Assembly: GCA_944391365.1 (NCBI GenBank)
Contig: CALXTH010000007.1
Location: 1-12,337 of the forward strand
Direction of reading: 5' to 3'
Length of the DNA: 12,337 nucleotides
From: an uncultured Alphaproteobacteria bacterium
Lineage (GTDB): Bacteria; Pseudomonadota; Alphaproteobacteria; RF32; CAG-239
The notes below the pieces were generated by a model. The model saw nothing but the letters and a program-made list of their open reading frames with translations. It ran no database searches and had not been told where the DNA came from. Made by a program: the position numbers and the translations under genes. Positions within the stretch are counted from its first letter, which is position 1. Every line of letters begins with the position of its first letter. Positions 1 through 7,212 of this stretch are shown here, one piece after another.

Positions 1-1
1 A

Positions 2-77
<76 letters not shown>

Positions 78-93
78 TTTTGCGATTCTGCGC

Positions 94-1458
94 TTATTTA
101 TACCCAAGCTGATTGACAATGTCAATAAAATGCTGACCTCTTTCCATAAAGTTTTTATAAAAGCCGAAGCTTGGCGACGTCGGTGAAAATAAAATTGTGC
201 CTTTTCCGTAGGTTAGCATTTTCTGGTAGGCGGCATTAACAGCCTCGGGCAGGGATTGAGCTTCAAGCAGAATGAAGTCCGGGCGATGAACGCGGTTGCG
301 AATCGCTTTGGCTATTTCGGGACCGCATTGAAAAAGTGTTACGGCCATTTTTACTTTCGGGTTTTTTTCGATATATTCGGCGTATTCCCGATAGTCTTGT
401 GTGTTTTCTTCACCGCCGGAAATAACAGCCAGATTGTCGTCAAAGCTCTGCATGGCACCGATGGCGGCTTCAGGGGCGGTGGAAATGCTGTCATTGATGA
501 AGGTGACGTTGTTTATGACAGCTACTTTCTGGAGGCGGTGAGCCAGCGGTTCAAAGCTTTGCAGGTATTCGGCTGCACGGGAAATATCCAGCCCGAGAAA
601 GTGCAGAATCGAGAAAATGCCGGCAAAGTTGTCCAGGTTATGGTCGCCACAGACTTTTAATTGGGCAATATCCAGAATTTCTTTGTCTTGCCAGAAGAGT
701 TTCCGGCCTTTCCGGTGGAAACCTTCCGGAATGTTGTCGTATTCAATATGTTTTCCGGGGTATTCGGCCGCGTATCCGGTTAATTCTTTGTTCCGGGCAT
801 TGATGAAACATATATCTCCCGGCTGCTGGCGGGCAATCAGGTGCAGTTTGTCACGGCAGTAGTTTTCGTGATTCAGGTGCCAGGCACTGTGGACAAAGAA
901 CAAATTGGTGAACATGGCAATTTGCGGTGAGGCAGTCAGGTCGGCGGCCTGATAACTTGAAATTTCGGCAACGATATAATCATAATTTCCGTCGACGAGT
1001 TCAATCAGCGGTTTGCCGATATTTCCTCCGAGAGCCACATTCAGTCCGAATTTCTGCAAAATATGGTGCAGAGCGCCGGCGCTGGTGCTTTTGCCTTTGG
1101 AGCCGCTGATGGCAATGATTTTGCACTGCGGGCGGGAGGTTCGGACTTCGTTCATAAAAATATCTGTCGATGAGGTTATCTGAATACCTTTGCTGCGGGC
1201 GTCGGCGATTTCTTTTTTATAGAGGCTGACACCGGGGGATTTGATGATGACATCGGTTTTGTCAAGCAGGGCGGCAAAATCATTGCCGGTGTATGTTTGA
1301 TATCCGGAAAATTCTGTTGGAAGACTGACCGGTTGGTCGCCATAGATGATGATGTTTTGAGCCATGTCGTGTTTTTCAAGGAAACGGAGAACCGAGGTTC
1401 CTTCGGTTCCGAGCCCCCATAACATGATTCTTTTATTTTTCAAATCTTTAATCAGCAT
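94..1458 (-). CDS. murD: UDP-N-acetylmuramoyl-alanine--glutamate ligase, MurD2-like (adds L-Glu?)
   Basis: A cytoplasmic Mur ligase, 454 aa, full length for the family, which uses ATP to add glutamate to UDP-MurNAc-L-Ala. Visible landmarks are an N-terminal nucleotide-binding fold with GLGTEG (15-20), KSPG (73-76), the ATP loop GSKGKST (119-125), SSYQ (167-170), K204 in RDKL as the likely carbamylated lysine, NDSIST (322-327), and SPTSPSFG (425-432) near the C-terminus. Classical MurD has GTNGKTT, NDSKxTN and SPxxASFD at these places. The variants here match what I recall of MurD2, the Xanthomonas enzyme that adds L-Glu, which the epimerase MurL then converts to D-Glu. The start is 2 bases after the mscS stop with no close ribosome site, so translational coupling is likely. 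Mur ligase identity is very sure; the MurD2 assignment is moderately sure. No murL is in the window. Confidence 0.9.
   Translation of the reverse strand: MLIKDLKNKRIMLWGLGTEGTSVLRFLEKHDMAQNIIIYGDQPVSLPTEFSGYQTYTGNDFAALLDKTDVIIKSPGVSLYKKEIADARSKGIQITSSTDIFMNEVRTSRPQCKIIAISGSKGKSTSAGALHHILQKFGLNVALGGNIGKPLIELVDGNYDYIVAEISSYQAADLTASPQIAMFTNLFFVHSAWHLNHENYCRDKLHLIARQQPGDICFINARNKELTGYAAEYPGKHIEYDNIPEGFHRKGRKLFWQDKEILDIAQLKVCGDHNLDNFAGIFSILHFLGLDISRAAEYLQSFEPLAHRLQKVAVINNVTFINDSISTAPEAAIGAMQSFDDNLAVISGGEENTQDYREYAEYIEKNPKVKMAVTLFQCGPEIAKAIRNRVHRPDFILLEAQSLPEAVNAAYQKMLTYGKGTILFSPTSPSFGFYKNFMERGQHFIDIVNQLGYK
97..125 (-). promoter_or_regulatory. sigma-70-type promoter for tRNA-Thr, inside the murD 3' end
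   Basis: On the minus strand TTGACA (125-120) is followed by exactly 17 bases and then TATAAA (102-97), 11 of 12 bases matching the sigma-70 consensus. A start near position 90 would leave a leader of about 13 bases before the tRNA 5' end at 77. The promoter lies almost wholly within the last ten codons of murD, so those codons carry a second constraint. The tRNA can therefore be made independently of the upstream operon. Confidence 0.75.
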
Positions 1459-1460
1459 GT

Positions 1461-3914
1461 TTAATTTTTTTCGGCTCCTTTTTTTGTTTTTTTTCTGGCT
1501 GCGTAGAACTGGCTTTCGGTCTCTTCGGAGACAACACTTCCCTGGTGGATGACCATTTGAGCAAACGGGATTTCAATTCCTTCTTCTTTGAAACGGCGGT
1601 TTATTTCATAACGGATGTCGCTCGGGGTGGTCCAGCCGTTCCAGATGTCGCTGACGTAAACACGCAGCTCGAAGTCAAGGCTGCTGCTGCCAAAATCCTG
1701 AAACAGGACATAAGGTTCCGGTTTTTTCAGGACTTTTTTATGTGCGTAGGCACATTCCAGCAAAATATTTTTGACCTTTTCGACATCAGTCCCATAGGCG
1801 ACGCCGACTTTGATGCCGTAGCGGGCCCAGTTGTTGCCATGTGTCAGGTTGGTGAGGGAGTTGGACAGCAGAGTGGCATTGGGGACGATAACGCTTGCCC
1901 GGTTGAAGGTTTCGACTTCGGTGGTGCGGATATTGATTTGTTTGATTTTTCCTTCTTCTCCGGCGATCTTGACCCAGTCTCCGACTTTTACGGGACGCTC
2001 AAACAGCAGGATTATTCCGGAAACAAAGTTGTTGACAATGTCTTGCAGGCCCAAGCCGATACCGACGGACAAGGCACCGGCAATCAATGCCAGGTTGTTA
2101 AGGTTGCCGCCCATGACCAGAATGGCCAGCAGCGCGGCAATAATGACTCCGACAAAGCTTATTCCCGAGGCCATTGAATGTTTGATGCCTTCATCAATTT
2201 CCATCTTATCAAGGACATTGGCCACAAAACGGCGGCGGAGTGCTTTGACGACGCCAAGAGTGACAAAGAAAACCAAAATTCCCAGAATGATGGAAATGAT
2301 GGAAATTTCAACACCGCCAACGTTGAAGCCAAACAGAATCTTTTTGCAGCTTTGAAGCAGGAGATCAGTTGAAACGCCCCATATGCTGAGCAATATCAGA
2401 ATGGTGATGACGATGAACAACGGGTCGGCGACAAGCATCAGCCAGAAGTCTACTTTGCTGATCAGGCGGCGGCGGAGTTTGAATGTTTTTCCCCAGAAGC
2501 GCAGAAACAATATGCGATGAAGAGCTTCGGTCACGGCTTTGCGCAGCATAATGAAGAAACCGATAATTATGCAGCTGCCGATGAAGCGGTTGAAGATAAA
2601 TGCCGATAATTGAGCGTAGCCGAACAGGGATAATGAGAAAACACCCGTTGAAAACAAAGCTGTCAGAAATGTTATTTTGACATTGATACTTACGGGTTCG
2701 TCTTCGGAAATGTCCGGATTTTCGTCTTCATCATCGACGGCTTTGATGTCATCCCAGAGGCAGGCTTTGATAATCATGATAAGACTCAGTCCTTTGACCA
2801 GGTTGGAGATTGTCATGATGTAACAGATCAGGTCCGTTTCATAGCCGGCTTTTCTGGCGACGTGTTCCATGAATGCGCAAAAGCCGATGACGGTGATGAA
2901 AAAGTAGAAAACAGAAATCAGTTTTTTGGCTTTTTCGGTGGAAATCGGTACCAGACGCCATTTTTCGTTATAAGGTGCCAGAGTGACTCTGGCCAGGGCT
3001 CTGATGATGATGACGTACAGGGAATAATACAGAAAAGAGTTCAGGACAATTCCGAAGAAGCCATAGGTCAGGAGTTTGGTGCTGTAAATCCAGATCAGTG
3101 CCGCAAAAATGAGACTGGCGGGGATAATGCCGTAAGCCAAAGCAACGAAGAAAGCGGCAATGACCTTGCGGCTGTAGCGGAGGCGTTCGTCTCCGTTGTG
3201 TCTGTAGCCGAAATTGCGCATGATGAACAGGCGCAGGTAAATGCCAACCAAAAGGGCGAGCAGGACAATCAGTCCGACCGGCAGAATGTTTGATTTTACG
3301 GAGTCTTTAGCTTCAGTGTTAAGGTTTTTGTACCATTCCAGCGGGGATTTGATCATGTCAAAAGACATGGTAATCAGGAGTTTGTTTGCCTGAAACAGGT
3401 TTTGCGGGTAAAGCAGCGGCGGCTGACGTTCCAGCAGGACATCCAGCAAAACGGAGTTGCGGTAGTTGATAATTCGCGAATCGAGTTCATCAATTTTGGT
3501 CAGGAGAATGTCGGCTTCAGATATCCGGGCACGCAGAACGGAGGCTTCTTTGTTGAACTGGGTTCGTTTTTGGGCAATGGTGGGCAGTTCTTTGGTGCCA
3601 TTCTCAGGAACGGGACCAAGTGCTTCAATTCGTTTTTCAACAAACTGAAGGTTTTGCTCTACCTGTTTTTTGTCTTCGTTGATGGCGGACGAGGTTGAAC
3701 TTAATGTGCTGATGTATTCAGAGACGGTTGCGGATGAAGGTGTGTCATTTTTCAGAGATTTTTCGATTGCCGCCAACTGTTTGGTTATCTGGTTGTAGTC
3801 AGTTTCGGTTGCGGTATTTTGCGGTGTCCCGGTTTCTGTTGCACGGGCCGTACAATTTTCTCCGGTTATTATTATGGCCAGCAGCAACCATAGTCCTGCC
3901 AGTATTTTGTTCAT
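1461..3914 (-). CDS. large MscS-family mechanosensitive channel with DUF3772-like periplasmic domain
   Basis: An inner-membrane channel of 817 aa that should open under membrane tension and release solutes on hypo-osmotic shock. It has a signal peptide (about 1-24), then a periplasmic, coiled-coil-prone region (40-195) with the pattern I associate with DUF3772 (EALGPVPENGTKE at 97-109). Many membrane segments follow between about 210 and 555, broken by an acidic cytoplasmic loop (391-406, DDEDENPDISEDE). The MscS core is at the C-terminus: a pore helix region with alternating Gly/Ala (GALSVGIGLGLQDIVNNF, 613-630), the beta domain (FERPVKVGDWV, 638-648) and the alpha/beta vestibule to about 795. 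The tail is Lys-rich. An AAAGGA ribosome site lies 8 bases before the ATG. It follows the Asd homologue by 21 bases and precedes murD by 2, so the three probably form one operon. C21 does not sit in a proper lipobox. Confidence 0.92.
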   Translation of the reverse strand: MNKILAGLWLLLAIIITGENCTARATETGTPQNTATETDYNQITKQLAAIEKSLKNDTPSSATVSEYISTLSSTSSAINEDKKQVEQNLQFVEKRIEALGPVPENGTKELPTIAQKRTQFNKEASVLRARISEADILLTKIDELDSRIINYRNSVLLDVLLERQPPLLYPQNLFQANKLLITMSFDMIKSPLEWYKNLNTEAKDSVKSNILPVGLIVLLALLVGIYLRLFIMRNFGYRHNGDERLRYSRKVIAAFFVALAYGIIPASLIFAALIWIYSTKLLTYGFFGIVLNSFLYYSLYVIIIRALARVTLAPYNEKWRLVPISTEKAKKLISVFYFFITVIGFCAFMEHVARKAGYETDLICYIMTISNLVKGLSLIMIIKACLWDDIKAVDDEDENPDISEDEPVSINVKITFLTALFSTGVFSLSLFGYAQLSAFIFNRFIGSCIIIGFFIMLRKAVTEALHRILFLRFWGKTFKLRRRLISKVDFWLMLVADPLFIVITILILLSIWGVSTDLLLQSCKKILFGFNVGGVEISIISIILGILVFFVTLGVVKALRRRFVANVLDKMEIDEGIKHSMASGISFVGVIIAALLAILVMGGNLNNLALIAGALSVGIGLGLQDIVNNFVSGIILLFERPVKVGDWVKIAGEEGKIKQINIRTTEVETFNRASVIVPNATLLSNSLTNLTHGNNWARYGIKVGVAYGTDVEKVKNILLECAYAHKKVLKKPEPYVLFQDFGSSSLDFELRVYVSDIWNGWTTPSDIRYEINRRFKEEGIEIPFAQMVIHQGSVVSEETESQFYAARKKTKKGAEKN

Positions 3915-3935
3915 GACACCATCCTTTCCGGGTTT

Positions 3936-4952
3936 TTAGTGGCTGTGAGATTTTTTCAGCAGAAGTTTCATGACGGCAAAAGCGTTTTTGGCAATGCCGA
4001 CCCGCAGATTGTCGGCAACGCACCAGAAGCTTATGCCGTTGTCAACCGAGATATCCTGACGCAGGCGGCTGACGTAAATGCTGTCTTCTCCCTGAACATC
4101 AGCCAGAGAGACGTATCCGCCGTCAACATTTTTATCAAAGACAACGACGCCGTCGGTTTGTTTTATCAGGCGGCGGGCGTCATCGACGTCAATTTCTTCC
4201 ATACATTCAACGTTGATGTATTGGGCCGAGCCGATGAATGCCGGAACAACGGCAAAATTTCCGTGAACTTTGATGTCTCCGCCCAGGATTTTTTTTGTTT
4301 CGGCATTGAGCGCCCATTCGTAGCTTGTTTCGTCGCCAATAAATTCTCCGGCCTGAGGAATCAGGTTGAAGGCAATTTGTTTGTTGAAGAATTTCTGATC
4401 ATCAACGAGGCTTTCGTTCATGAAAATTTTCCGGGTCTGGTTGAACAGTTCGTCCATGGCTTCTTTGCCGTAGACAGAGGTTGAGACATAGCAGCTGGCA
4501 ATCAGACGTTTGATTTTGTATTTGTCATGGATGGCTTTCAGCGGAATCAACATCTGGGTTACCGCGGGCGAGGGAATCGAGACGATGCCGTTTCGGGCTG
4601 CCGCGGCGGCTTCATCATTTACGCCGGCGATGATCATCGGGATTTCAGAATCCGCAAACGAGGCTCCGCTGGCATCGACGACTTTCGCTCCTGCTGCGGC
4701 TGCTTTGTGAACATAGCGTTTGCCGATTTCGGCCGTGGTGACAAAAACGGCAATATCTGTCCGGGAGAAGTCAAAGGTTTCGAGATTGTGAACATCAAGT
4801 TCATCATCTTCGCCGTATGACACCTGTGTTCCGAGCGGGGTGTTGACATCAATAGCGAAAACGTTTTCAGCTTTGATTCCGTCTTCTTCCAGAAAATTCA
4901 AAATTTCATGCCCGGCGCTTTCGTGTACACCGACAACAGCATATTTGACCAT
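3936..4952 (-). CDS. aspartate-semialdehyde dehydrogenase homologue lacking catalytic residues
   Basis: 338 aa, full length for Asd, the NADPH enzyme that makes aspartate semialdehyde for Lys/DAP, Thr and Met. The fold is clearly Asd: IKRLIASCYVSTSVYGKEAMDEL (147-169), KQIAFNLIP (191-199), AETKKIL (217-223), and VDNGISFWCVADNLR (303-317). The chemistry appears lost. The stretch that holds the nucleophile in Asd (NPNCST) reads IPSPAV here, placing Pro129 where Cys belongs. The RVPVFVGH motif reads VVPAFIGS (235-242), so both the Arg and the catalytic His are gone. The phosphate-binding SSAFR motif reads SGASF and has no Arg, GATGxVG is replaced by GVHESAG (8-14), and LRKGAA becomes LRVGIA. The frame is intact, which argues for a retained non-catalytic role, as with enterobacterial Usg, another Asd relative lacking the cysteine. 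Ribosome site AAGGA is 10 bases before the ATG. A true asd must lie elsewhere if the pathway exists. Confidence 0.85.
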   Translation of the reverse strand: MVKYAVVGVHESAGHEILNFLEEDGIKAENVFAIDVNTPLGTQVSYGEDDELDVHNLETFDFSRTDIAVFVTTAEIGKRYVHKAAAAGAKVVDASGASFADSEIPMIIAGVNDEAAAAARNGIVSIPSPAVTQMLIPLKAIHDKYKIKRLIASCYVSTSVYGKEAMDELFNQTRKIFMNESLVDDQKFFNKQIAFNLIPQAGEFIGDETSYEWALNAETKKILGGDIKVHGNFAVVPAFIGSAQYINVECMEEIDVDDARRLIKQTDGVVVFDKNVDGGYVSLADVQGEDSIYVSRLRQDISVDNGISFWCVADNLRVGIAKNAFAVMKLLLKKSHSH

Positions 4953-5041
4953 AATGACTCTATCCTTTACTTAAATTTAAACATGGCGTTACCGTATCAC
5001 AAAATCCCTAAAAAAGAAATAATAAAATCGCAATGGCGGTG

Positions 5042-7132
5042 TCAGATTTTTTTCAGGAGTTCTTCGGCGATATCTAACCGGTAAAACTCTTTGATGTTCG
5101 GGTTTACCGGATAATATTGCGAGGCTTCGACCGCAAAGATGTTGGCCTGCTGGCTGAGGAAGTCTTTGCCGAGGGAGATGCGTTCGGCATTGTGGTGCAG
5201 GTAGTCGTGGTATTCGACAGCTTCTTTGATGTTGTTTTTTATCAGGCCGTTGCGGCGGGCAAAGATTTTGGTGTAGGCAAAGATGGCGTAAATCATTGCC
5301 GCGATTAAGCATGCGGCGGTCAGCCGGATGTAGACGCTGAGCAGCATAATGCAGAACAGGCCGATGAGTGTGCAGAGCAGTCTGGTTGTCCAGCGCAGAC
5401 AGCGATTGTCGATTTTGCGGCTGCTTAAACCGATGCAGCAGGCTATGCCGGCGGACATGGCCAGCATCAGGCTGAAGTCATGGATGAAGTTATAGCTGAG
5501 CAGGGCAATGAATGCTTCTGAGAGAATTAACATGCCGGTACTGAATAAAATGTAGCCGATGTTGACTTTGAGCGTGAACAGGCGGAAGTTGCTCCGGGTG
5601 TCTTTGCGAATCAGTTTATAGGAGCGTTCCAGGAGTAATTTGTTGGCGGGTATGACATCAAACCGGCTGTTTTGTCCGAAAAGGGTGTTCAGTGCTTTTT
5701 TTTCGCGGCGGCTGAGGGCGGTTGTGTTGTCTGTTTTTTTTATGAGGGAAAGTGTGTCACCATTCCGGGCAAAGTCAATAATGCGTTTTTTGAACAGTTC
5801 CAGCAGGAAGGAGACAAATGATATTTTGTCGAAGATGTTTTTGGCCATCCAGCGCAGCATCGGGGCTGTCCGGCGAAGGGTGTGGCGCCGCCGGTTGTTG
5901 TTTTGCAGCTGGCGCCAGGAGATATAATATCCGCTGAGAATTGCGGCCAGTCCGATGAGGCTGACGATGATGTCACCGTAATCATTCAGAAACCATGAGA
6001 ATTCCTGTCCGAGGTCAACCGGGATGAAGTCTGCTTTGGGCATGGAAATCAGGATATGAAGCCCTTCGCCGATAAACAGCGGTGTGGTGCTGACGAAGCC
6101 GAAGGCATTGTTGTCGGCGGCAATGACTGCGGCCTGTGTTTTCAGACTGCCACGGGTTCCGGTCAGGGCAATTTGTCCCAGTGGTTTGCTTTGGCCGGGC
6201 AGGGTGACAAGGGCTCCGACACGGGCGACCACGAGGTTCCAGTTGCTGCCGGTGACATCCCAGTAAAATTCGTTGAAGTCATTGTATTCCCAGATATGGC
6301 GGTTGATGACATATTTGAATTTGTAGGTATAGACGCCGGGTGAGAGATGGTATACGGCGGCAGGGACGATGAATGTCCGGTTGGCACGGCTTTGGAGTTT
6401 ATAGGGAATCGGTGTATCGTTGATGGTGACTGATTCCAGATTGATGTCTATCGGGTGGCGGGTGCCGTCGCGGGAGACGGAGTAGTGTGGCAGGGAGCGG
6501 GTCAGGCCGTATTTGAGCTTTTGATTGTTGGCCAGAACGACAATGGTTTCTTCAATGCTGATTTGACCGGTGGGCAAAATCTCGATGTCTGAAAACATAA
6601 AAGGAATATGTTCCTGTGCCGGAACGAGCGTTTTGGTGTTTTTGGGCGGCAGAAAGACATTGACAACCGGAAAGCCGGGGGATTGTTGTTGCCATTGCTG
6701 TTTCTGGAGGTTGTTCTGTCGGGCGAGGTTTTGGCGGTTCTGGATGGTATCGGCGTTGGCGGCGGATTCCTGTGCGGTTATGCGGGCAAGTGCTTCATCA
6801 TAAATACGTTCAAAAGTCGATCGTTTTTCGGTCTCCATATTATTGATGTATTCGGCGCTGTGCTGGACATTCATGGAGCTCAGGTGGTTGGGGTCTTCTT
6901 CATCAAAGGAATCGACAATAACGTTTTTGCTTTTCAAACGGCTGCGGATGAAGTCTGTGACGGCATTTTGATCCGAGCCGTCGGGAATGCGTTCATCGGT
7001 CAACTGAAGCGGCGGGGTGTCCTGCTGGCGCAGCCGGAGCTCTTCGGTGTTGTTAACTTCGGTGACGCCGGCTTGGGTCGTCCGGATTAGTACTGCGGAG
7101 ATGAAACATATTGTAAGAAAAAGTTTTTTCAT
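5042..7132 (-). CDS. DUF2207-family predicted membrane protein with N-terminal extension
   Basis: A 696-aa envelope protein of unknown biochemical role. It has a signal peptide (1-21, cut near TQA|GV). A hydrophilic region follows, rich in Gln and Asn at 131-150. A DUF2207-type beta domain spans about 175-345, with DIEILPTGQISIEE (182-195), YTYKFKYVI (268-276) and FNEFYWDVTGSNWN (286-299), matching the family's elyWnvtGxxW signature. A membrane helix lies at about 386-406, then a basic cytoplasmic section with an R/K-rich stretch (414-421), then a cluster of four hydrophobic segments at about 523-624. The C-terminal cytoplasmic piece (640-696) resembles the family's EAxxYxxYL part. The Gly/Ser-rich tail common in DUF2207 proteins is absent. 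A GGGGG tract 8 bases before the ATG is a plausible ribosome site. It diverges from the GlmU-like gene and ends 89 bases before the Asd homologue; no clear terminator lies between them, so read-through into that operon is possible. Confidence 0.8.
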   Translation of the reverse strand: MKKLFLTICFISAVLIRTTQAGVTEVNNTEELRLRQQDTPPLQLTDERIPDGSDQNAVTDFIRSRLKSKNVIVDSFDEEDPNHLSSMNVQHSAEYINNMETEKRSTFERIYDEALARITAQESAANADTIQNRQNLARQNNLQKQQWQQQSPGFPVVNVFLPPKNTKTLVPAQEHIPFMFSDIEILPTGQISIEETIVVLANNQKLKYGLTRSLPHYSVSRDGTRHPIDINLESVTINDTPIPYKLQSRANRTFIVPAAVYHLSPGVYTYKFKYVINRHIWEYNDFNEFYWDVTGSNWNLVVARVGALVTLPGQSKPLGQIALTGTRGSLKTQAAVIAADNNAFGFVSTTPLFIGEGLHILISMPKADFIPVDLGQEFSWFLNDYGDIIVSLIGLAAILSGYYISWRQLQNNNRRRHTLRRTAPMLRWMAKNIFDKISFVSFLLELFKKRIIDFARNGDTLSLIKKTDNTTALSRREKKALNTLFGQNSRFDVIPANKLLLERSYKLIRKDTRSNFRLFTLKVNIGYILFSTGMLILSEAFIALLSYNFIHDFSLMLAMSAGIACCIGLSSRKIDNRCLRWTTRLLCTLIGLFCIMLLSVYIRLTAACLIAAMIYAIFAYTKIFARRNGLIKNNIKEAVEYHDYLHHNAERISLGKDFLSQQANIFAVEASQYYPVNPNIKEFYRLDIAEELLKKI

Positions 7133-7147
7133 AAAAAGCGCCCCCTG

Positions 7148-7175
7148 TTAACAAATAAAATATATTTGTTATGCT
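7148..7175 (+). promoter_or_regulatory. possible promoter for the GlmU-like operon
   Basis: TTAACA (7148-7153), 16 bases, then TATGCT (7170-7175) is the best plus-strand sigma-70 match in the 80-base divergent spacer. Transcription would start near 7182, about 30 bases before the start codon. The match is moderate and the spacer is very AT-rich, so chance matches are easy. Confidence 0.3.
7149..7171. promoter_or_regulatory. inverted repeat between divergent genes, possible operator
   Basis: TAACAAATA (7149-7157), five bases, TATTTGTTA (7163-7171): two perfect 9-base arms. It sits between the divergent DUF2207 and GlmU-like genes and overlaps the proposed plus-strand promoter, the usual place for a dimeric regulator. 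AT-rich DNA makes such repeats by chance fairly often, so the operator role is an inference. Confidence 0.3.
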
Positions 7176-7199
7176 AGCTTATATTTATTAAAAGATGTT

Positions 7200-7206
7200 A
7201 AAGGAG
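7200..7206 (+). promoter_or_regulatory. ribosome binding site fixing the start of the GlmU-like gene
   Basis: AAAGGAG lies 6 bases before the ATG at 7213 and only 3 before the one at 7210. It is inside the reading frame that would begin at the upstream ATG at 7195, which rules that longer start unlikely. Confidence 0.75.
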
Positions 7207-7212
7207 AAAATG

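Noticed and set aside
3840..3914. Lipoprotein signal in the MscS protein (Cys21)
   Set aside because: The residues before the Cys (TGEN) do not form a lipobox; an ordinary signal peptide or anchor is more likely.
3939..4484. 181-codon plus-strand open frame opposite the Asd homologue
   Set aside because: Antisense to a well-supported gene, with no recognisable motif or ribosome site; the other long frames opposite mscS, murD and pepF (for example 1545-2177 and 9446-10069) are rejected likewise.
4953..5041. Terminator or promoter between the DUF2207 gene and the Asd homologue
   Set aside because: Only weak partial hairpins and poor -10/-35 matches (for example TTGTGA then TTTAAA at 15 bases) were seen; not enough to call.
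7195..7212. Upstream ATG at 7195 as start of the GlmU-like gene
   Set aside because: The AAAGGAG ribosome site lies inside this extension, and the nucleotidyltransferase fold begins just after the Met at 7213.
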